Positions 22,911-35,423 of a stretch of 64,000 nt of DNA are shown here, piece by piece (within the stretch, counting starts at the first letter, position 1; every line of letters starts with the position of its first letter). Location: positions 577,848 through 641,847 of the forward strand of contig CAXAMN010005335.1 in assembly GCA_963970005.1 (NCBI GenBank), read 5' to 3'. Below the pieces are notes generated by a model. That model made no database searches, was not told where the DNA came from, and saw only the letters and a program-made list of their open reading frames with translations. The position numbers were made by a program, and so were the translations under genes. The stretch comes from Durusdinium trenchii. Taxonomy: Eukaryota > Sar > Dinophyceae > Suessiales > Symbiodiniaceae.

Positions 22911-23325
22911 CTCGCGAAAGGACCTCGCTTGAGCAGTGACAGCACTTGATTTGACGATTATGTACCTGGAACCCAATTGACCCCTGTTTTGATAGGAAGT
23001 TTGGCCATGTTTTGGGTGGTTGGTGGTCCACAATAGAGGTCATTCAGGTTCTAGGTATATACGTGAGATCCTCAAACAAAGAGCGGCAAGGACTCGGACT
23101 AGCATGAGGACCTGTCACGAATGGAGTGAACAGGGATTTTCCGCTATCTTCGAGGCTTCCCAGAATGTAGAAATGTTGACAAACAAAGAAACACCATAGG
23201 AAGAGCTTTTGTATACATGTGTTTTCACTCCATGTCTGGGGCGGTTTTAGTTTCATCAACCTTCATCAACCTTCTACATGACTTGAATCATCAATCCAAT
23301 GGAAGAGCTATGAAGAGCATTGTCA

Positions 23326-23979
23326 TCATCGTCGATCTAGGCCTAGAACATCGGCGATACACCGCAGCTGTGCCTCATCTGCGTCCTTCACCACTTCCAA
23401 AGGCGTCGGGGTGTTCTCCAAGACCCGCACCGTTTCGCGCGAGGCGAGGCTGCGAAGCCCTGCATGGCTAACAAAAGAGTGGAACACCTCCATAAGACGC
23501 GATGTAAACATAGAACATCCAAACACCATTCTCTTCTTAAACATCTAAAAGCACCAAACGTTCCGAAAACAACTCCATAACAGCTCCATAACAACAGCAA
23601 AAAGAAGAGAACAAAAACATGGAAGAACTGAACGAACATCTTCATACAACACTACTTTCTTTCCTAACACTACAAAGCCTTACACTACACACCAAACACT
23701 ACAAAGCCTTACAGTACAAAGCCTTTCAGTACTTTCTTTCTTTCTCCATAACAGTACAAAGCCTTACACTACACACCAAAAGAACAAGAAAACACCACCC
23801 GGGGGGGCTGCCCGGGGAGCGCCCTACGCCCTACGCCCCGCCCTACGCCGGTCATCGAGCCTTCCAGATCGATGTGGACGAAGCGGCTCGTTCGGTCCAG
23901 CGAAGCGTCGGTCATGGGTCGCGGAGCATCGCGGTCGTTGGAGCGGTGTGGCGTCTGCGCGAGAACTCGTGGCGTCCAT
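23326..23979 (-). CDS. small two-exon protein, about 88 residues
   Basis: A start codon in good context at 23979 opens MDATSSRADATPLQRPRC and continues to the donor CCGGC|GTAGGG (exon end 23847). Exon two (23459-23326) follows ATGCAG|GG and reads LRSLASRETVRVLENTPTPL, EVVKDADEAQLRCIADVLG and a stop. Phases 1 and 2 match. The donor region repeats GTAGGGC three times, and the 387-base intron is made of repeated TTGTAAGGCTTTG-like units. No family recognised. The first exon lies in a GC-rich stretch where other frames are also open, so exon two is the firmer half. Confidence 0.5.
23640..23790. repeat. short tandem units in an intron
   Basis: Loose repeats of CACTACAAAGCCTTACA and ACACTACACACCAAA over about 150 bases. 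Confidence 0.6.
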
Positions 23980-23999
23980 GGTGACGTTCTAGTGGTTTT

Positions 24000-25310
24000 T
24001 GTTTAGTTAGTTGGATGTTAGTTGGGTTCTTCTTATTTACATGTAGAAACCATGCACTGTGAATGCTCTGAAGGCAGATTAGAGGTGCTTTGCTGTGAGT
24101 TACTTGGCTTTGTTCATCTTTGTTCTACGACTGTCGGTCCTGATCCTCTCTGGGGATCTGGACGCAGTGCTTCTCCCGGACGCACCAAGTGCTTCGAGTT
24201 CCCGGCTGCTTCTCTTTCATAAACGCACACACACATATGGAAAATAGGGAGAAGCACTGGTGCACATGCAAATGCTGTGCTCCTGTTGCCTAAACGCATG
24301 GATCATCGGTCATATGCTGTCCTGTGGGATTCGGAGACCACTGCGGGTGGCGTTTTGAGCTGGGCGATTTCGAGTGCCCGCCTGGACGTTGGCCACGAGA
24401 TACCCCTTGAATCCTCTCGATGTTTGCTTGCCAGGTAACCCCCGCTGTGGCATATGGTCGTTTTGCCAGGCTACAAGTTTGTAGGTGTGGGCTTAATCCT
24501 GCCCGTTAACATTTCACGGTGACCTTGTGCAAAACATGTTGTAGATATAAATCAGCGGGCGTAGATGTTGAGTCTATAGAAAGGGCGAAGGTCAAGACAC
24601 AAAGGCTCTACAATATGGACGGGAAATGATGGTGTTATATTGTGTTTTGTGTTTAAATATATACAGATCGATCAGAGAAGACACGGCCCTCAACAAGCTG
24701 CTCTACAAAAGGCATTTCCAACCTCTCTAGCAAGCCAAGGAAAACGCCAGAAAACAATTTGTAAAGAGTGTACTGCAGAGAAGCCAGCATCACGTCTGTT
24801 GATGCCATGTTTAACAAGTAATTCTATAGTTAATTATTTACAAATGTTTTTGTTGTTTTCTGTTGTCATGCTTGGGCCAAAGCACAACTCTCTAGAAATT
24901 GTTTGTTTTCTATCTTAGGCTATCTTTACAAATTGATTTGCTCAACCCCTTTCACCGTGAATTCAGAACCAATTATTTCATCGATGAAATGATCGGGCGA
25001 TATCGGGCGTAAGTTCTTTCAACTGCCTTGCAACAACCTAAAAACAGCAAGTTTATGCAGTTTTTACAAACAACAAAATGAAGGGTGTCTACTTTAATAC
25101 TCACATAGGTTCTCTACAAACAAATGCCTCTATATGGGGTGTATGCCCACCAATTTCATAGAGGACATGTTAATCGGGACACTTAATCAGTTCATTGGTT
25201 TTGAATGGTTTATTGCGGACCTGTTTTTGTTTCCTTCCTGTTGCTTTCTCGTGATGCACTCTACCAGTGCCCCTTCAGCGACGAAGGCAGAGCTAAAGCT
25301 TGTTGCTTTC
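24000..25310. other. stretch without a firm gene
   Basis: A minus frame at about 24110-24230 (RSTASRSPERIRTDSRR) is RS-like and ends in a stop at 24107, but other frames compete. The rest is AT-rich and shows nothing coding. A perfect 14-base palindrome, TTTCATCGATGAAA, lies at about 24976. Confidence 0.35.
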
Positions 25311-25317
25311 CATGGAA

Positions 25318-25600
25318 TCACGATAATGCATGTTCATTTAATGTGATGGTGAGTGGCTTTTGAGCCAAACGTTTGCTGGAAAGCCAATCAAGATAAACCC
25401 AAATGAAATAATCGAAGTGGATGGCATGGATAAAACTGGCCCCTTGGATGATCACTGCAACCACTACAAACACCTGGTGTTCCCCCACTTCCATGATTCC
25501 GAGTGTATCCCCGGCAGCCATCCAAGGACAAGGACACGGAATCGATGTGGCTACGGCGATGAGGATGATGCCGATGCGGATAGGACGTTAGGAATCGAAC
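25318..25600 (-). CDS. possible exons flanking an A-family element
   Basis: Upstream of the element the minus strand reads RIGIILIAVATSIPCPCPWM, a possible membrane span. Downstream, after the good acceptor CTTTCCAG|C at 25376, it reads KRLAQKPLTITLNEHALS to a stop. If both are exons, the element lies in the intron between them and the donor would be a non-GT site. Weak, because phase could not be confirmed. Confidence 0.3.
25411..25496. mobile_element. A-family inverted-repeat mini-element
   Basis: ATCGAAGTGGATGGC on the left, CCCACTTCCATGAT on the right, and the family centre GGCCCCTTGGATGATCACTG. 86 bases, no coding. Confidence 0.75.
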
Positions 25601-26302
25601 ATCACCTGTGCTGCTGCTCTCTTTTCATGCATGGTGTTTCCAACATTAGATATCGGCCTACATCAGCTGCCTTTCGAGATGTATTTTTGTTCGGCCCATC
25701 CATACTCCGGTCCCATTAAAACCGTACTAAGTCCTACTACGCCTGCATTGAGGTACCCAACCAACGGATGGGCAAAAAAGAGTGAACCGCAACATGCCCA
25801 ACACACTTCGACTGGTGCCCTAAACCCGACCTTCCGACGGACATGACGCACATCACATGATGAACGAAGTTGGCCAGGTCTGACTGGGCGAGTGCAACCG
25901 ATGTGCAATCCCCATGCGGCTCTCACCGGCAAGGCATCTCTCATGCGGCTCCGCATCGGCATCAAGACTCAAACTACGACATGTTTGCCAGGAGCTACGT
26001 TCGTAGCGTCCTTGCTCCGTTCGTAGCGATGCTCTTTGTTCCTAGTTACTTCTTGTTACTATATATATATATATCTTAGTAGTACCATGTAGTACCAGTA
26101 GTATGGCCAGGAGATGCCAGGAGCTACGTTCGGTTCTCGTCCGACTGCTACGGTGTGTCACTTCTGTCCAAACGTCCCACATAACCACGACCACGGTCCT
26201 TTTTCGTGAACGATCGATCGAGTCTAGAGTCTAGATGGCAACATGGCTTGGCCAATGTGCCTTTGATTCCAGAGCTCCTCAGCCCTAGCGAATTCTCACC
26301 AC

Positions 26303-26645
26303 TCAACTCCACAAAGGATGAATGGCAGGTAGAGGGGGCCTCGGAAGCATCGAACACATATGCACAAGGGGAAGATGGAGCACCTCCCCAGCCATTCCCT
26401 TGGGGTCAACATCACAGAAAGGGCTGGTATACTCGAAAGGAATCCCAGCGAGCTCTTGAAGTCTTGTGCGGAAGTCCAGTGACTGAGCCTGAGACCCATT
26501 GGCCTGAGGCCCCAGGTAGGCGTATGAGGTGGCCTTGAAGAGTGCAGAAAGAATCATCTGAACATGCTCGATCATGCTCCTTACTCCGGATAGAAGCCAG
26601 GATCCCATTTAGGGTGATTGTAAAACATGTCTTTGCCAACCACAA
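26303..26645 (-). CDS. coding exon with an apparent frame break
   Basis: From 26578 to about 26375 the minus strand reads SMIEHVQMILSALFKATSYA, LDFRTRLQELAGIPFEYTSP and CDVDPKGMAGE, then a possible GTGCTC donor. Immediately upstream, in another frame, it reads VEFVVGKDMFYNHPKWDPGF and stops at 26579. The two segments are 0-10 bases apart, too close for a normal intron, although GTAAGG sits right at the join. Either a 1-base error or mutation breaks one exon, or only one segment is used. Family unknown; the locus is probably a gene, possibly decayed. Confidence 0.5.
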
Positions 26646-26739
26646 ATTCCACATGTCTGACAGTGACATCATGTGACGTGTCCCGATCTCACGACGTGGA
26701 TCTTTTTCACTCACCCTTTAGACCCACTTCAGCGGGACG

Positions 26740-27430
26740 ATGGTGTTCGACAGTGTCTTCGACGTCGGGATGGAGTCGGATGCAGTGCAAATGCGCTGCA
26801 CTAGGACTAGTCGGCTCCCTCGAGATTCTGTAGATCAAATCCAAAACAACATTACGGAAGCCTCCGGAAGCCGGATTTTTGTTCTGCTTTCGAGGCTCTG
26901 CAGAAAGGGATCTTTTCAGGTTCCCCCAAACCATGTCAAACAGATTAATGTGAACATCCATTTGGTGGGCACGGTATGCAAGTCAACAAAGGGGAAATCT
27001 GTCTTGCAATGTTTTGCATGTTGTTTGGGGACTCTTATTGAACTCGTGCTACATAGACGACGCATGCTATCCTTTCCCAACCCCCTACCAGCTTGGTCAC
27101 TGGGCATTCCGGGCAGCCGCATCTGTCTTGGTGCGGAGGAAGCTCTGTGCATTGCTGCGGTTGTGAACACCCTGACCTGCTTCGGTTGGGCCGCAAGACA
27201 GGAGCTGGAAGCGGTGCCCATTACAGTATCCACTCACTTAGTGACAAAACAATCACCCCTTTGTGACTCCTGGTACACTCATCATGGTTAAATCTTCATG
27301 GTTACATGGATGGCACGGCACCGTAAGTTAGGACGAGGAGCCATGAAATCCGGAGACCAAACACATGCTGCCACGCACGTAACTATGATGAGTCCAGCGG
27401 CCCAGCATGGTGACTTGCATCTTGGATCCA
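26740..27430. other. stretch with open frames but no supported exon
   Basis: A plus frame of 183 codons (26740-27291) has no recognisable motif and no clear splice context. I do not call it a gene. Confidence 0.3.
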
Positions 27431-27435
27431 GTGGG

Positions 27436-27436
27436 C

Positions 27437-27483
<47 letters not shown>
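27436..27483. repeat. ATG microsatellite
   Basis: About fifteen ATG units, which give an artificial poly-Met frame. Confidence 0.95.
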
Positions 27484-27484
<1 letters not shown>

Positions 27485-27499
27485 CACGTGGAGCTGATC

Positions 27500-29500
27500 A
27501 GCCCCTCAAGGTCGTTCTAAACCATGAACTGATCAATCTATAAACCATTAAATCTCAGCTACGTACCACTGAGCTCTCATGAGTCTTGGAAATGGAAAAA
27601 ACATCCTCCCCCACTGAGCAGGCCCCACGTCCAGCAAAGGGCCCACCAGGCATTGGCCTCAAGGCACGACGTGTCGAGTTCCCGCAAGTCCTTGCAGTTT
27701 GTTACTGGTCTGTTTCTTTTAGAGAAGCTAGAAGGGTACGGAATGGAGAGGAATTAAGAAAACATTGCGTTCCATGAACAGGTGGACTCAGCTGTGGTAG
27801 TTTGCTCAATCCTTGTTTTGTTCCCGATGAGTGATGTTTTTGTGTTCTGAGTGAACTTTGGGCGAACAGGCGAACACAGAAAATGAACGGGGAGGATGCC
27901 AATCCAGCGATCCATGTAGGAAGAATTGGAACATCGATGCAGATTGAACCAAACCTGGAACGGTAGAACAAAATGAAAACCATCAAGGTCGATACTATAT
28001 ATAGACACTATTGGAAACTATCAAGTGCAACCAAGGGCTGACGTGTTCCTTGATATCCGATCCATGTTGTTTTGTTCTGATGAAGTTTGCATACCGCAGC
28101 ATACCTGAGCTTCGAATAATTATGCTATGCAGAAGACAACTTTAGTCAATGTAGGGAGCGAATCCAACTCTGGCTGCTTACTCAGGTTACTCAAGAGACA
28201 CTCCCGGCTCAGTATTTCCAAGTGGGAAACTAAAACTAAAAAACACCACCAGGATGTGCGACAGTCTTGTGGGCCAACAGCTCTGGGGCATACAATTTCG
28301 GCCAATTTCCACATCTGTTGGACTACAGGACGGCAGGACATCTCCCCCCGCATGGCCCGGGACAAAATGCTGCGTGGTTCGACGACGACACCGGCGTTTC
28401 TCCCGAGATCGCCTGCACCCTGAGGGTGCTTGGGTCGCCATCAGAGGCGCCTTCTCAGCCTACGAGGGCCATGTGAACTGCAGCCACCATGAAAGGAGTT
28501 CAGGACTCTCCTCTCCTCTCCTCTTCTCTTGCGCTCAAACATGCCAGCAGGGCTTAGGTGCCAGAAAACGACAACAGTAAATTGGAAACCTCCGAATGCC
28601 TTGCAAATTATGTGGAAGATCGATTTGATGGGCTTGTCGAAAACTGTGCATGAGCTCCTGGATCTCATGGTGACAAGTACGAGCTGTGAAACCCAAACTC
28701 AGAAGTTGTCTTACTTCCCTCCCGTTGAATTGAAAACCTTAGAGCCCTCTGAAGACCTATATCCATGAGAGTGCGGCTGCTCAAAGAAGCCTCCAAGACC
28801 TATCCCAAACGAAGGGATGGAAGGGCGACAATACGACACGTGAGAAGGAACCCGACACTGCCCCTGTTCTGGCAACACTTATACAAAATTATACCAACAC
28901 ATTATCAGCCTAGATGGATAGATGGCCCAACAAGTGATAGATCTAAAACAAATGGCTTCACTGAACTCACAGGACTTCTTAGACAAGCACCCCTCTATAT
29001 GCGCTATACATGTCAACTCTTCAGCTCGTCAGAACAATTTTCTTGTTTCTTGCTGGGCAAAGAGATGGTCCAAGCCGGACCCAACCACTTGGGACAAGCC
29101 AGGCCGAGGCGGTGGAAACACCGCGGAACGACGCAACCCGCCGGTTCCGGCCTGGTGTGGCAAAGAGTGGGAACGGCCTGACGGCTGCAGCGTGTTGTGG
29201 GGCTGAAAAAAGGCAGCGGTGACTGCTGAAAAGATGGAGTCGTGGAAGGGAAAAAACACCTCTAAATAACTGCTTGCCACAGTTTCAAGGATGTTCCCTG
29301 TGGCACTACGCCAAAGAGCAAATGAATGCAAATGAGATACGATTCCTTCTATTTCTATAAGCGGAAAGCGTCAAGTCAAGTGTAGCACTAGTCAGAGAAA
29401 AAAACATATTCGTATAAAGAAATCAAAACTGGGAACACAGCACTGCAATGTCGCACACCTCACAACAGGTTGGATGATAGTGGGGGCTAATTAACTTCAA
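27500..29500. other. stretch without a firm gene
   Basis: Several frames near 28190-28440 are open on both strands (for example SPEIACTLRVLG on plus and STLRVQAISGETPVSSSNHA on minus) and cannot be decided. The rest shows no exon or repeat of note. Confidence 0.3.
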
Positions 29501-29517
29501 AAACACATCCAACTCTC

Positions 29518-29910
29518 TCAAAATGATCCTTTCTGAACAGGCCAAGCTGACTTTCGATCACGGAGCTGTTCACCAGTCTTCCTAACCCCTCCTGGGTCTT
29601 CTGTCGCGTGCCTGCCGCTCTTCCTCCCACTCGCACTGGCCTCTCGGAAGACTGGTGAATCATCGTTTTGCAAAAAGAAGGGCCATGGGAGTTGTGATCC
29701 CCTAGTAGAACAACTCCACTCTACTTGAAAACCGACTGCAAACCAATCTGGAGACAGGGGGTGGACACCTCGCACCCACCGATTCATAGTAGACTGCAGA
29801 AAGTCATGCAGAATGGTCACGTTTTCTTCAAGAAACAAATCAAAAAATTGAGAGAGAGCAATCAATGTTGCTCGGACACAGGTCATGACCACAAATAATC
29901 GACCGAACAA
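29518..29910 (-). CDS. possible exon region, unknown product
   Basis: A 130-codon minus frame. The first third reads LIALSQFFDLFLEENVTILH and NRWVRGVHPLSPDWFAVGFQ with a possible GTAGAG donor after it. The last third reads SPVFREASASGRKSGRHATE. The middle looks less coding, so this may be two exons with an intron read through. Confidence 0.35.
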   Translation of the reverse strand: MFGRLFVVMTCVRATLIALSQFFDLFLEENVTILHDFLQSTMNRWVRGVHPLSPDWFAVGFQVEWSCSTRGSQLPWPFFLQNDDSPVFREASASGRKSGRHATEDPGGVRKTGEQLRDRKSAWPVQKGSF

Positions 29911-30639
29911 TCACTCGCTTTTGGAGCTCACAGCTGATACGATAGCTATGATTCACCCACAGAAATGCTTCCTTTGATGATAAAAGGATCACGGTTTCAA
30001 CAACATGAGGAATCACCAACCCTCAACGACCATCAACGACCGACGGCCCAGTACAATAATCTCACAAAAAGAGTCTGCTTGTCTGGGGCTTCCGGCGATA
30101 AGACCTCACTGACCTGCGGCCACGACGACAAACATGGATCTTGACTGAATTGTTGAGGATTCTTCAAGATATTTCAAGATTATCCCACAAAATCCCTGAA
30201 CACTTTTGCAATACCATTCCCAAAATGTCCCAAATAGGGATGGACACCTTGACCGATCATTAAAAAAACACACAGTTTGAGTGTTGACTCAGTCCTAACC
30301 AATGTTCACTTAGGATACTTAGGTATCAATAGGTCACCACTACAATTTTGGGGCCATGGCACACACTGTTAGCATCTGGCATCTTTTTCACAAGGATATC
30401 CTACAGAAGAGATCTCTATTAATCATTACATTCCAGTCTTTTGAGGATTTGGGCATCCTATGTGGTGTGCCTTTCATTGCCTTTCCATGTCGAAGGATCG
30501 GATCCTGAAAAAAAAAAACATCAAACAAAAAGAAAACCTTGAGTCAACCTTTGGATTCAGGATTATATCTTTGCAGAATCAAGTCCGGATGGTTCGCTTG
30601 CCAAACAAACTGTTCTCAACGGCCCCTTCCGCCATGGCG

Positions 30640-30880
30640 CATCATCGCTGGCAGCGCCGCCCGGCGCCACCTCCGTCCTCCGTCCGCCTCCCACGGCGCC
30701 TCGGACGGAGCGGCGCAGGTGCTCCACGTGTCGCCGAGCCCCTGTGGGCCTCAGCGGAGAAGTTCTTCAACTGGGTGGAGAGGGGCTGGAGCGGAGAGTT
30801 GGAAAACCGGTGGTTGGCAGTTGTGCAGATCGGTTCATTTCATGTCCGGGGGTCGGCATCTGTGATCGGCGTGTATTAAA
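30640..30880 (+). other. GC-rich open frames, strand undecided
   Basis: A plus frame reads EKFFNWVERGWSGELENRWL, but other frames are open because the stretch is GC-rich. No splice sites could be chosen. Confidence 0.25.
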
Positions 30881-31052
30881 ACAACAGTTCGAAGGAACGA
30901 CCTGTCTACCCAGGGGCTCAGGGGATCTCCCTAAAGACACACCCAACTGGTCTACCGCTCGACCACGTCTTCTGGACACATCCTGCGCCGACGTGCGGGT
31001 GTCTTCTTCCACGCGGTGGGGGTGGCAGTTAGATGCGGCCAGTGTATGACGG

Positions 31053-32734
31053 CTACGAGGGGAAATCGTAGCTGCACAAAGTCTTCTTCTCTTGTAAATA
31101 TGGTACCGGCCGCTGGTGTAACTTGAGGCAATCAAGGTAGTTGCATAAGCTTGTAATTCTATAATGATCATACATACGCACACCCATATCGTTGCCCAAG
31201 ATGTGGCAAACACACGCATCCTGGTAGTTCTCACAAACCTTTGCAGCCATGACGCAAATGTCTCTCATCCTGAGACACCATAGACCCCATATTATGGACC
31301 CCAAACTAATCCCCAGGCAAAGCAAGTTTCCAAAATGCTGGCAATAGGTAATATGGTAAAACAAACATAAAAATGTATAAGAACCACACACGCACTAAAT
31401 CACATTGATATTATGCATTCACCACCATCCATGGGCGGCTAGCATGAACTATCTCAAGGAATGGAGCACCTGGGATGAATGTGTGGAACGTGTGTCTATA
31501 GGTTCGTTGTGACGGTTCTGGCTGTCACCATAGTGTTGGATCTTCAATTACAGGATGCGAAGCAAGCAATAATGGTCGAACTGTGAATGCAGCTTAGATG
31601 TGTCTTTGGTATTTGCTCCTTTCCACTGTATAAGGGACTCCGAAACAGGTGACACAATTCATGAATTCACTAGCAGACCGGCTACGTAGATGACTTCAAG
31701 GTCTGGACCAGGAAACAAACAAGACCGCTGTGTTCCTTCACACAAGCCAAACCTTCTGAAGCTGCGGATCCCGTGTCCGCAAAATGTGACTCTTTTTGGC
31801 AGCCAGTGTGTTGCGACATGCGGCGGTGGAAGGCCCTGCAAAACGAGACAGAAGGGAAGCATGTTGTCAGGGTCACGGATGATCATGTGATCATGCAAAA
31901 TCTAGCCATTTCATGAGCAAAGAGATACTTGTATAGATAGAAGGCCATATGGAAGAAGCAACATAGATTCCAATCTATTCCAACATCTTCTACCACACCT
32001 GTACAATTTGGCTACTCCCCAAGTAACTACTTCTTGGATCCGTACCTGAAGATGAAGGAATCCAGAAGTCTCATGGAATCATTGTGGTCTTCCAAGGAGC
32101 CATTGTCCAATTCCATCTTCCATCAATTCTACACGCGCTCAAAAATCCATAAGAATACTGTATATCATGTGTTTACTTGGATGGTGGATGGTGAATTCCG
32201 CCCCCTTCCCTTCCGGATGTGCCGTTCTTCCGGTCAGACCGGACCTCCTCGTCCGACGGTTTTCCATGCTTCAAAGGCGACGAAACGTCGAAGGCCCCGG
32301 ACCGCCCCCCCTTCGATGTGAAGCTCGTCGAAGCTTGGAGGATCTGGGGTTCGATTGGATGGTTCGTTGGATGGTTCTAGCAGCTGTTTTCTGAGAGGCT
32401 GAAATGGATGCTCCATGCTCCATGCTCACGGTAAAAACAACATTGAGAGTCCAAAAATAGGAGTTGGAGATGTGTCTGTGTGGATTGGGAGAACTGTGTC
32501 CCTGTTCGTCTAAGGTACGGTGCCAGGGGGGGTGCTAATGGGTGCCATCCATGGACACATGTGAGTTCCAGCCAGAACCACGGACCTGCTGATCCCCCAG
32601 CCTAGGTCACCTCGTCGGCCGCCTCCGCGGCTTCAACACCTTCGATGGGAACCTCTTGGCCCGTCGACCTGCAGGTCCCGCGGACCGTGCCCGTCGGTCG
32701 GGTGTCGGTTCCGAGGGCTCGAAGGGCAGAACGG
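31053..32734 (-). CDS. four-exon gene of unknown family, C-terminal part
   Basis: The exons are 32734-32611, 32376-32177, 31835-31686 and 31269-31053 (TAG). Acceptors are CACCAG|C, GCTAG|A, TTTTGCAG|G and TCTCAG|G. Donors are GAG|GTGACC, CCAA|GTAAAC and CTAC|GTAGCC. Phases 0, 2, 2 match at each join, giving about 229 residues. The sequence goes from a Thr/Arg-rich start (ALRALGTDTRPTGTVRGTCR) and acidic GVEAAEAADE, through polar SDEEVRSDRKNGTSGREGGG, to a Cys/His-rich end (CQKESHFADTG, VCENYQDACVCHILGNDMG). The Cys and His spacing could bind metal but fits no family I know. The 5' end is not found; an exon may exist near 32880-33000 in another frame. Confidence 0.65.
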
Positions 32735-32969
32735 CTGGTGCCAGAGTGGCGAGAAGGCGAGAAGCGGCGAGAAGAACTGGACTCCAAAAGTCCGGAGAAT
32801 GGAAGGGTGGACCAATCTCAAGATTCTCAAGATCATCACACATCCTCAAGCAGTGTCACAAGTTGATGATTCTTTAGTGTCACAAGTGGGTCTTGGGCAT
32901 CTCGGTGCCCAATAGGTCAGATGTTCCCACGTTGGACCCTGGGAGATGCAGAGTGGCAAGGGGCAGCCC

Positions 32970-33433
32970 TCAGGACAACTCATTCGATTGCTCTTTGGCA
33001 CAGCCCAATAGCTCTGAAATGCAAGATAATGCAAGATCTTAAAGCGCCTAAAGAGCCAGGTCAAAACCATTCAAAACCACCAGAATTAAGGGTTTAGTTG
33101 GTATGGACATGCCAAAACAACTATGAACAAAGACCCTGGGTGTGTATTCACCAGCCCATGGGTTTTGGTCTGATTCTTCCAGAGGTTGTTTGGGAGGCAT
33201 CCCAATACATGGCATGTTATACACCCAGATCATCCCAGATCAGTATAACTGTAGAATAAATAATCTATTATATAGATTGGGTACCGCATGGTACCACCAT
33301 GTACACCCCTTGGACTCCTCCTCCTCGCCTCCGAATCACCGGGTCGGGCCGGTTCGGACTTGGAGTCGTCAACAGTTTTGGTATGTTTTGGCATTCCGAA
33401 GTACAGAGAATCGTCTGTGTTGCACCAATGAGT
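32970..33433 (-). CDS. two-exon 3' end of a gene of unknown family
   Basis: Exon 33433-33307 follows CTCTAG|A, reads THWCNTDDSLYFGMPKHTKT and then VDDSKSEPARPGDSEARRRS, and ends at the donor AAGGG|GTGTAC. The final exon 33013-32970 follows TTTCAG|AG and gives LLGCAKEQSNELS and a stop. Phases 1 and 2 match. The 293-base intron contains a B-family element at 33136-33228. The acceptor region overlaps a short repeat (AGTCTAGAGTCTAGATGG) that also occurs at 26220. An alternative reading of the last exon (SYWAVPKSNRMSCPEGCPL) is open for longer but out of phase. Confidence 0.55.
33136..33228. mobile_element. B-family inverted-repeat mini-element in an intron
   Basis: Ends CTGGGTGTGTAT and ATACACCCAG. 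The interior CCCATGGGTTTTGGTCTGAT and TTGGGAGGCAT matches the element at 1892-2020. Confidence 0.75.
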
Positions 33434-34391
33434 CTAGAGTCTAGATGGGTTTTGGGTGGGGGCATGTGAAAGGGAGGAAGGTCTTATCCACGATGCGTAT
33501 CCAAGCCACTCTGAAAGCGAAGCAGCTGAGCTTTCTTCTCCTCCGGCAAGGTAATGTCTTGTTTTGCCTCAGCTACTGCCTCAGCTACCCCGGGCGCTGC
33601 CGGCAAACATCACCCATTGAAACGGCCCCGGGCGCCTGCACACGCCCTTCGCTAGTGGCAGGGCCAACAAATCGTGACCACAAGCAAACATCCATCTCAA
33701 AATAAAAGAATCCCCGGATCCCCCCGAATACTTCCTTGATATTTTAAAAAAAATTATATATATATAAACATGATACATGATCCTATCCAGTACCCAGCTG
33801 TCTGAGCGATCTTCCAAAACCTGATTGATGGCCAAAACAAGTCAAGGCCGATGACCTGAGTGTCCGAGTAGGGCTCCTCCAACTTCGCTTCGCCCTGAAA
33901 AGGTCTGAGACGAATGGACCAACAAAAGACCCTGCAATCACTGCAATCTGTCAAACCCCCAAACAACCAATCCATTGATGCACACGAAAACCAATGGAAA
34001 CAATCTTACGCCCGAATAGGTCTATGATTCATTTTTAATATTCTATATATTGTCTATGTTTGGGGATCCTTGAACTGTTTGTCTCTCAAAACTACCCGAC
34101 AAGGATACTGGAAGCACATGCTATACATCCAACAGCTGCAGCTGATGCCACTGGTGCTTATAGATAGGGAAGGAGAGGTGTACAGTATTACAGTACAGTA
34201 CATCTCATGTAGCGGGTCAGCAACGCCCTCCACTAAGCCTGTAGTGCCAATCAAATCTGTTTGCGCAAGCAAGCGCAACGATAGCTGACCACTTTTTGGG
34301 CGGACCGTCCGCGAAAACCTTCCACCTCAATTCAGCCCCCCAACACACACTCTGACACTTGTATTCAGTTAACTCAGTTACCACGGTGGGA

Positions 34392-34401
34392 NNNNNNNNN
34401 N
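34392..34401. other. assembly gap
   Basis: Ten N characters. True length unknown. Confidence 1.
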
Positions 34402-35400
34402 GAAGGAGTAGCGGTGGAAAACCCTTTGTCCAGGGGTGGACACACACACCCCTCTCTCTTGTTTTGGACCGTTCGATGTGCGGACCGTTTAGCCATCCAA
34501 AACCCCCCCGTTGCAAACCAACCTCCAGGCCTTGAAGTCCTCACACTCCGTCAATCGATACCCCACGCTCGAGGCCAGGCTGAAATTCAAGCGGATGCAC
34601 GTGGCCTTCAATTCCTACGACTGCGGCACGGCACGCGAAGGCCACCAGCACCGACCATGCACCGAAGCAGGCAGCCAAACGCCCAAACGACCGAGGCGAA
34701 GCGAAGCGATTCTCTCGTGGTGCGCAGTGACTCGGGACCACCGAAGCACGGTGAGGTCATACGACTCGCATCGAAGCATGACAGCCCCGAGGTCGAAAAA
34801 GAACAACGGGCGCAGGATGAAGAAGAATTGCACAGCTGCTGTCCTTGGCGGTGTAGCTCTTCACGAAGTCTCGTGATTCCAAGGACTTGATGGCTGCATC
34901 TCAGCTGGGGACTGGTGGCGACTGGGCAAGTGCGTTTGGTTTAATTTGCCTTGTGCCTTGCTGCTTGTTGCCTTGTTTGTGGCAAAAGTCAGCTTCGATG
35001 CTAAAAGCCCATCATATCCCCCAATAAAGCAATTGGCAACTTGGATTTGACATTGAAATGACTATCAGCAGGCTCTGTTCAGTGCACAAGCCTGTGCGGG
35101 CGTAAAGAAAAAAACAGGCCTTGCCCAAAAACAAACGACTTGGTCTACGGCCATTTGACCTGGTAGAGAACCCCTCATGAATAACTGGATGGTAGAAGAT
35201 CCTCACGGGTCACCATCCATCCCTGCAGGCGCCATGGTCGCACAACAAAGGGAATCTGGTTCATACTTGTGGAATCTTGTTTCAAGACCCTGGTATGTGG
35301 TGTAATGTCCAAGCCATAGCTCATCATAGTTCAACATTATTCAACCTAGGAAAGTGAAAAAACACAACAAATAATGTAATACTGTATTACGGAATTACTT
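34402..35400. other. stretch without a firm gene
   Basis: GC-rich frames at 34510-34880 are open on both strands with no splice support. The rest shows nothing of note. Confidence 0.35.
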
Positions 35401-35423
35401 CACTTCTTGAACATAGCTGTGTG

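Noticed and set aside
27298..27543. Frame with a poly-Met run
   Set aside because: Created by the ATG microsatellite.
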